64,000 nucleotides of DNA from Neonectria sp. B-13 (Eukaryota; Ascomycota; Sordariomycetes; Hypocreales; Nectriaceae): NCBI GenBank assembly GCA_002682825.1, contig NOKP01000006.1, positions 1,674,001 through 1,738,000 on the forward strand, written 5' to 3'. The translations under genes and the position numbers were made by a program. Shown in pieces: positions 57,094 through 64,000 of the stretch. The notes below the pieces were generated by a model. The model was not told the origin of the DNA, searched no databases, and saw only the letters and a program-made list of their open reading frames with translations. Position 1 is the first letter of the stretch. Every line of letters begins with the position of its first letter.

Positions 57094-60000
57094 TCGAGCG
57101 GCGAAGCTAGTTCAGCCTCAACTCTAAACAGCAATCTTGGCTCAGATTGTATGTACCAAGAGGACTCCGGCGATTGAACCAAGTTTACGGGCCATCCCAA
57201 CAGACCGGGACGTCGAGTGACTGGAGCGCCGCAGCTGGCGAGCCGGGAGGCGTTGATCATGGGGGGGGCTTTCGACTCACCCTGTTGCCCGTGAACCCTG
57301 GCAGTACCAGGAACGCGAGCTCACCCCTCTGCCGCGCTAAGCTGGGCCAGCGATTGAGAGAACAGCCACCGCTGCGAGGCAACTAACTAGCACGTAGCTT
57401 GGTGTTGAGAGCGAGCGAGCCGCAAGTCGTGTATGTAGAGATCGGTCAACCGATATGAGTCTAGATAAGGAGCCGACCCCTGCGGCCTTGTGGTGTAGGG
57501 ACCCTTATTGAGCAATGACATTGAAGAACGACCCCCGGATCCTGGCAAAGCTGGCCTGAAACCTGGGAGGTGATCCCAGGGATTCTGGAGTTAGTTGTCG
57601 CGTGAGAAAAAGAAAACGTCATAATGGCAAATGCTCGTCCGAACAATGTACTTGGAGAGAGGAATTAAGGTTCCGGACTACCGTTGAGAGTCAAAAACTG
57701 GGAAGCTAAGACGGTGGGGGAGCTCGGCAACAAGCCTGACCGTTGGGCCGCAACGGCAAATCAAGCAAGAACTAAATGATCGAAAAGAGGCCATCCTGAG
57801 CTATCGCTGATAGTTCTAGAAGACTGGGCGACATCGTGGAAGCCGTCGCCGACGCATAGGCAGGATAAGTGGAACCCGCGATGCAGGAATATTCATAGAC
57901 TTACGACGAGCAATTCGAGCGTAGTGCATTAATCAACGTGACAGCGACTGGCAGAAAATCAATCCACCGTCCATCTGCGGCCTTTGCATGTTCGGGCCAA
58001 AGGGAGCATTAGTGATTACTTCCTTCCTACAGTACCTATAGCATCCGGCCACAAGCGAAATGATGACCAGGGCATTTCGAAACCTCGCGTCGGAAAACGT
58101 GGCTGGACGGTCAGAAAAGCCCGTTCGACGCTGACTGCATGAACGGATCGGGGGCTTTGCTTTTTGCATGGGCTTGTTTCCGTGGACGGGCAACACCACT
58201 CGTGCATAGGTTGCGCCCGCGTCTCCTGGTTGGCTCGTTTTGCGAAGAGCCCGGCCCCGAAGGAGGGGCTCAGAAACCCAAACAGCTGAAAAAGACGGCA
58301 TTTTTTCCTCCTTCCAAAAAGGTGGGTGACGAACGAGTGAGCACGAGGGAGGGCTGCGACATGCATGTCCCCGTGGCCCAGGATCGTCACCGACGACATG
58401 GACTCGGCTCCTCTGGCGTCTCAGGGGGAGGCGGAATTCTGGCACTCTGCGCTGCCCACCCCTGGCGACTGGCGACGCCTCGTCCAGTAAGTCCCGAGCA
58501 TACGTAGTGCATTCGTACTATGTAGATGCCTGTCTACTTCGTAGTTAGGCTGCGTGCAAGTATTCGTACTTGGGGCGCGACACGACTTAACAGTCAACAC
58601 CAGACGCAGGTGGCGTTGCCACTTCCCGCGGGTCTGGTTAGGGTTGGATATTCGTATAGCGACGTCGACCGCTAAGAAGCCACCCACGGCTGCTGCCCCT
58701 TGACCAGCGCGGCCGCTAAACCACCCCCCCAACACCTTGTCGCACCGTAGCTCAGGGCCACCCTCCCGCCACGTTTTTTTCCCGGGCTTCAGCCTTCAGC
58801 TGTGTGGTATTAACCCGCGCCGTGCTCACCTTCAAGGCGGCCATGACGTTCTCGTCGAATTTTCTTGATCCGTTCCCGAAATGGGGTGGAGGGGGCCCTG
58901 TGGACGGGCGCAAGTGAGGAGTCTCCATGAGGCGAAGGTGCACTAGGAACCAGTGACGACACACACACCCGGGTTCTAAGGATACAGCGGTGACGGCGAG
59001 CCAGTCTAGCGCAGCCGTTTCTCTGCCTCTTGTCTCTCGTGAATCAGACACAGCTGACGATGGCGGTGCATGTGTGCGGTCTGCACAAGACACTAGATTG
59101 CGTGCTGCAGCAAAAGTCGGTCATGATGGCGGTCTGCTAACGACTACCTACTAGGGAGGGGCTGATGAGGGCTAAGGTGCTCACGTCCTGAGTGCCGCAG
59201 TGGACGAAAGGAGCCGACGCCGCGCCGCGCCGGCCCGTCGACTACCTGCACCTGCTCACCTACTAGGGGCGGACTGCCCAGAGCTGACTCGTCAGGTTTT
59301 GCTTTTTCCTGCCCTTCCCCCTTCTTTCCATGGTTCCTTTTTCCAGAGTTCGGGCGACGGGCATCCGCGCCGCAGGCCAGCGCAGCGCAGCGCCGCCGAG
59401 CTCTGGGGGAGGATGCAACGCATGGCCTGGAACCGTCCCTGAGAGGCTGGTCCGTCCCGGTCCCGTGTCGTCGGTGCCTTCCCGCGTCGCCCCCGTGGCG
59501 GGTGTGGCGGCTCTCCCGGCTCTCCCTCACCAGTAACCAGTGACCGTCGTCCATCATGAACAGCCCTTGGCTCCAAAACGCGCGCTTCGCGGGGCAAACT
59601 GCATCCCGTCTCGCACCTCCACTTCACCACAGTGCTGCTGGCTTCTTTCTTCCACGCACGGGGTTGCACTCCGAGTCACATGACAGCCATGTCGTCAGGA
59701 GACCCTTGAGAATCAGAAGAGCTTGGAGCATCCTGTTGCCAGTGGTACATGATCCGCAATGGATCCGCAACTCTACTACGGAGTAAACACGACGCAAATT
59801 TCTCCCTGTTCTGTTCCGCTCGGCCAAGACCCTGATAATTAACCCTTCCACCCCTTGCCCTCCTATCATTTCTACCTCCCTCCCCTTGCCCGGTCGCCGC
59901 TGTCATCGTTCCACTCGGCCGCTACGCCATTCAACTAGTCGACGGACTTGCTGTCACCTAGCGGCGTCCCAGAGATCTGGAAACCGCAGAAGCTGACGGC

Positions 60001-61433
60001 CGCCGTCGCCGGGGGTCGGTCCCGCACCTTTTTAGAAGGGAGACTAGGTCAAATTGCAAGCAATCAAAAGCAAATGATACTGTCAGTTCATGAGAGAGAG
60101 TGCAAATGTTTGACATAATCGCAAGCACCGTACCCGTGCTGATACTTCTGACAACCGGAAACCGTCTCTATCCCCACGCCTCTGACGTCGGGAGCGTTCG
60201 CTTCCATCTCCTGGTTGCACGCTAGAAGGGCCTCTAGAAAGTCCCTATGTCCCTGCTGGCTCAGTTCCTCATCGGGGGTGAAAGGGCGACCGAATGGTCA
60301 TTCCACGAGGCGCTCCCCAAGTCCCCTGATCCCTTAAAGTCCCCAGAGGATTCAGGGGATGCTGGGTGCTTGCTGGAATGGATCGAGAAGGGTGGCGTCA
60401 TTGAAAGCCCTGCCCCTTCTCCAGAGGAGCCCGGCCATCGCATAAACACGGCGAAATTCGAAGTATTGCAATCGGCCGTATCGTGATCTCCCACCTTGTC
60501 TAGATGTCATCGGATCCGCGATGCGGGTCACTTGACAAGCATACTGCGTATATCTGTGCTGCTCTAGGCCTGCGGAACTCGGGATCCATACCAAACTCAG
60601 AAGTGCAGCCGCCCCGGTTAGATGGCGAGGGTATCGTCAAACATCGACCAGAGTACCAGCCCCCGCAACCTCAGGCAGGCTCAAGTCCTTGACTGGGTAT
60701 TCTTGCCCTTGGACAGCCCGCGCACCCATGCAGGGCTGTCAAATTTTTTGCCGCCAAAGGACAAGTGTACTAGCGTGATACATGCGAGTGTCCCTTGGCT
60801 GGCGACTGAGACGAGGAGGAAGGCAGCTACGTAGGGCATGAGGGGTTGACCACGAAGTACTGCACGAAGTACTCGCAGCGCTGGTTGCTGTGCTCGACAA
60901 GTTGATGTTACATCTCAGTAGAGCCCATGTCAGTGGCTGGCAGGCAGCCAGGCAAGCAGGGAAGATGCCAAGCTGTAGTGGCTCTGTCCTTCTGCGGGGG
61001 CGGGAGTGAGTGAAGCCCAGTATTTGGGCTCGGGCTTGGGGAAGTTGGGCATAAAAACGCCACAGAGATGGCAACCTCGATTGATGCAACCCGCGGGAAC
61101 CCCGGATCGACATAATTTACTCATCCGGACGATCAGGCAGCATTCGAAAATACGCGATGCCGCAAAGTTTGCAAGCGTACAGCGGCCTGGCTGTGAAAAG
61201 CGAGCAAATGTTGATTGCCAGTCCTCATGGTTGGATCTGTACGTAGTAGTACTTCGTACCTTGAATTCTCTGTCAGGTACCTTGCCAGACTGACACCGTC
61301 ATAGAGCTGAGTGGTTGACTCGGGCGATTGGGATCCCCATGCCAGGGTTGGGTCATACGGCAATTCTGATCGAGCGCAGCTTTGAGGCCGTCGGTGTGTA
61401 GCACGGCCGCGCGGGACCCATCTGCGCTTGTAA

Positions 61434-61458
61434 CTCTGGGGCTCTGGGGCTCTGGGCC
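61434..61458. repeat. 9-bp tandem repeat (ctctggggc)n
   Basis: Two full copies and most of a third. Confidence 0.8.
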
Positions 61459-61520
61459 AAAGGCGAACGTAGCATGGAGAGTTTATGCGGCATGTCGGAC
61501 GGTCGGTTGCTGTCTCCCGA

Positions 61521-61556
61521 AATGCACGCGATGTACGCAATGCATGCGATGCATCC
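61521..61556. repeat. Degenerate tandem repeat of aatgcacgcgatg type
   Basis: About three degenerate copies of (a)tgcacgcga / tgcatgcga. They create several overlapping tgca palindromes. Confidence 0.6.
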
Positions 61557-62737
61557 TCCGCCTGTCAGCTTGTCAGCTGGCAAGAATGGCATTCGGCAGA
61601 TTCGCATTTGAGCGGCAGCCGTTGTCGTTGTCCTGGAATGGCCAAAAGCCATACCTGAACCGAGCTGGCTCAACTCCGGAGATGAAGTCATGTTCCAGAA
61701 ACCTTCAGTGCAGGGGCAGTGGTTACATGGTGACTTGGCGCCCTGGATGGGACACCACCCTCCTTCGAGGGTCTTGCATTTTTTCCCGGGCCCCTCTGAA
61801 TTCCTCCATGCGCGCGCGTTCCATGGGAGGGGGTGGGAGATGAAAAGCCGGTGGATCTCAACACAGTCGCAAAGCCACATGGAAACCAGGACAGCTTGCC
61901 AGGCTCGTCTAAGACCCCAAGTGCCTATGGTACTGGTACATCAATGTCGGTACGACCGGTGCTAGCTAGCACAGTTGGAGACGTGTACTTTGGGGTCATC
62001 GTCTGTGCTAACAGAGGCGACCCCACTAGAAAAGCGAAGATGCATCGCTGATGCCGAGAAGGGATGTCAAAACGCAACGGATGGTTGAAGGAAGAAGAAG
62101 CGGTGACGGGCGATGACGGGTGGAGGCTGACGAGCATGTGTGAGCTGGATGTTATTCGGAGGAGTCAGTGTTGGTGCGGATGAATTTGGTTTTAGCTGTG
62201 CCTTAGTAATAAGGTTGTTAGGTGTGTAGTTGGTTGCTGAGAGTTGCCCAGGTGGTCCCGGTATTCGTTTAGGTACGACAGTCACAACTGGAGGTCCGTC
62301 TTAACGGAAGCAAATAGATGTGGAGCCAGTTGGGAGTGACGGAACATAAAAGTACGTACCGATGTTGGTAGTTGAAAACGGTCAGCGATAACTAACTGTA
62401 GTTGTTATTGCTGTTGTTGTTGGTCTTTACCATTCACTAGGGTCGTTAAAATTACAAGCTACATGACTTACTCGCTCAAGTTACTGAGCAATGCTAGGCC
62501 ATCGATGAAATCGACGTCCATCTTGGCCTGCAGCTTGAAGTTGCAACAGATTTTAGTTTCACGAGTGTGCCACTGGGAGGCGCGTGCGCTGCTGGACCAG
62601 GCCGTGAGAGGAGAATGACAGCCTTGACAATGACACACAGGCAGGTCACTACGGGCAGCGGGTTTATTGCCCACAGTGGATGGAGAGCTTCCGCCACTGG
62701 AAGAGTCCAGAATCCAAGTCCGTACTTTGCCCTTGTG

Positions 62738-62765
62738 CCCTGTACCCTGCACCCTGCACCCTGCA
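62738..62765. repeat. 7-bp tandem repeat (ccctgca)n
   Basis: Four copies, the first with ccctgta. Confidence 0.85.
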
Positions 62766-64000
62766 ATCAGCGATGGTCCCGTCCGCTGCTTCGAAGTCGA
62801 AGGTTGGAAGCCCTCCAGACGCTCGTCATCCTGGCCCACTGCTCGCCCATTGGGTCTTCCCGCCAAGGTTGGCCCACCGAAATCTCCCAGGCGTCGCTGT
62901 GTCGTATTAGGTAACGCTCATCTCGTCGGCGAACTTTTTGACATTTTCTTCACCTTCACTCTGACCTGGTAGCTATTCTTGGCAACCCACGTCTACCGAA
63001 ACAGACATTGAGATTCATGGGAGCTAAGCCATTGGCCAGCCAGCAGTACAATCTGAATGGAATTGGCTGTGGCGGCAAACACGACACAAGACAGTTGTAG
63101 TACCAATAATTAATAGTACTTTCGAACGAATACCGCGCCGAGCGCTTGTGCTCTCATTTGGGCCTACGGCGGGCGGAAGCAATGCAACGCACACCGCATG
63201 GTCACCAAACAACGGTGCAGGAACGAGACAGCTTCTGCGTGCTGCATTTGCCTGGTAAACGCGTGTATTGTCCAGGGACAGGCCTAGGTAGTCATTGCCG
63301 GTCGTTGCCAAAGCCGCTGGAAGTTTCGGGACTGCACTGCGCTGCTCGGGTCGCAATATACCGATTGGATAATATGAGGCTCATAGCTGATCAGCTGCGC
63401 GTAGTATGCCCGTCCGTCTACATGTACGCATTCCCGTGTTAGTGGAATAGTGGGAGCGATCGACATGGCCCGTTTGCTGGGTTGGTTGGGTCGAAGCTAG
63501 CAACAGTTAGCATGGGCTGGGACTTGCGTCCAAACGGCGGGTTTTTCTTCTTCTTGCAGTCGGTCTGGGCCGCTCGGTGCTTGTTGGTTGCGTTAAGCGG
63601 CCACATGAGCGCGCCTACCACGGCACTGACTCGGGGCCTGCGACATTGATAATTGACGGCCGATTCATTTAGATATCGAATCGGTCTTTGGGGGCACTGT
63701 TGCGAAGAGGTTGAGCTAGCGGAGGTGCTCTGACCGCCCGGTGGCCAGCGAGGCCTGCCTCGCCACCGCCGATGTCGAGGCTATACGACCGATGGAGTAA
63801 TGGTCCTGGTCTTGGATGCGGCGTCTTGTTCTTCTTCTCGAACCCTGGATTGTGAGCGGTTGTTGCGTGGATGTGGATGGGTAAACAACTTAAGACAGTA
63901 CGTATACTTGAACGGCACGCCCGGCGATGAGGCGAGCGGCGGACAGGCTAAGGTGACGGGCGGGTACCTGGATTTCCGACTTCAGCTCCAACGGGGCGGG

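Larger units (their letters stand above)
52950..64000. other. Gene-free right end, 11 kb
   Basis: No frame here shows a domain, a plausible intron chain or a codon pattern like the genes to the left. Open frames of up to 281 codons (54398-55243, minus) overlap others on both strands and are of low complexity. Composition is patchy but not strongly AT-rich, so heavy RIP decay is unlikely. Microsatellites and short tandem repeats are frequent (54634, 55410, 55531, 56562, 61434, 61521, 62738). Pyrimidine-rich tracts at 59290-59345 and 59860-59930 look like leader sequences. It may be a long control region of a regulator beyond the window, a non-coding RNA locus, or old repeat DNA. Confidence 0.5.

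Noticed and set aside
57460..57960. Possible relic of a transposon
   Set aside because: No terminal inverted repeats, target duplication or transposase motif could be seen by eye; a repeat-library search would be needed.
58634..58650. Telomere-like ggttagggttgg
   Set aside because: A single degenerate unit with no array.

Overview
This window is nuclear DNA of a filamentous ascomycete (Pezizomycotina, most likely Sordariomycetes). Genes are well spaced and carry short introns of about 45-140 nt with GT-AG ends, plus one GC-AG case. Pyrimidine-rich leaders precede ATGs in good context, and coding regions are GC-rich. The products are typical of a mould: mitochondrial enzymes, nuclear pore and autophagy genes, a class III alcohol dehydrogenase and small secreted proteins. 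Nothing points to a bacterial or viral origin. I found no tRNA or rRNA gene and no intact transposon that I can support.

Layout. 0.4-7 kb: a soluble cytochrome b5-like protein (+), a PLP-dependent group II decarboxylase (+), a small UPF0390 protein (-) and the Scy1 pseudokinase (-). 8.4-22.9 kb: an unrecognised 558-residue protein (+), an Aco2-type mitochondrial aconitase (-), nucleoporin Nup85 (-), glutathione-dependent formaldehyde dehydrogenase (+), the base-excision DNA glycosylase Nth1 (+) and a 72-residue AN1 zinc-finger protein (-). After 3.5 kb without a gene comes 5-oxoprolinase (26.4-30.6 kb, +). A further 3.4-kb gap leads to an NmrA/isoflavone-reductase-like protein (+), an ADGF-type adenosine deaminase (-), a small secreted eight-cysteine protein (+), an AidB-like acyl-CoA dehydrogenase (-), a MARVEL-domain membrane protein (+) and a repeat-rich His/Gly/Thr protein (+).

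49-53 kb holds a compact trio: ATG5 (+), the WD40 repair protein CKN1/CSA (-, tail to tail with ATG5) and a gene resembling the RNA polymerase I factor Rrn10 (+, head to head with CKN1). From 52.95 kb to the end, about 11 kb has no gene I can support. It contains several microsatellites and short tandem repeats.

The genes do not form a biosynthetic cluster. Loose links are glutathione and one-carbon housekeeping (5-oxoprolinase, formaldehyde dehydrogenase), DNA repair (Nth1, CKN1) and membrane traffic or autophagy (Scy1, Atg5). The most interesting items are two clusters of sumoylation-consensus motifs flanking the Nth1 catalytic core, the A-B-A-B duplicated repeat protein, the secreted cysteine-rich protein, a 93-codon ATG-less open frame in front of the adenosine deaminase, a GC-AG intron in the aconitase gene and the long gene-free right end.
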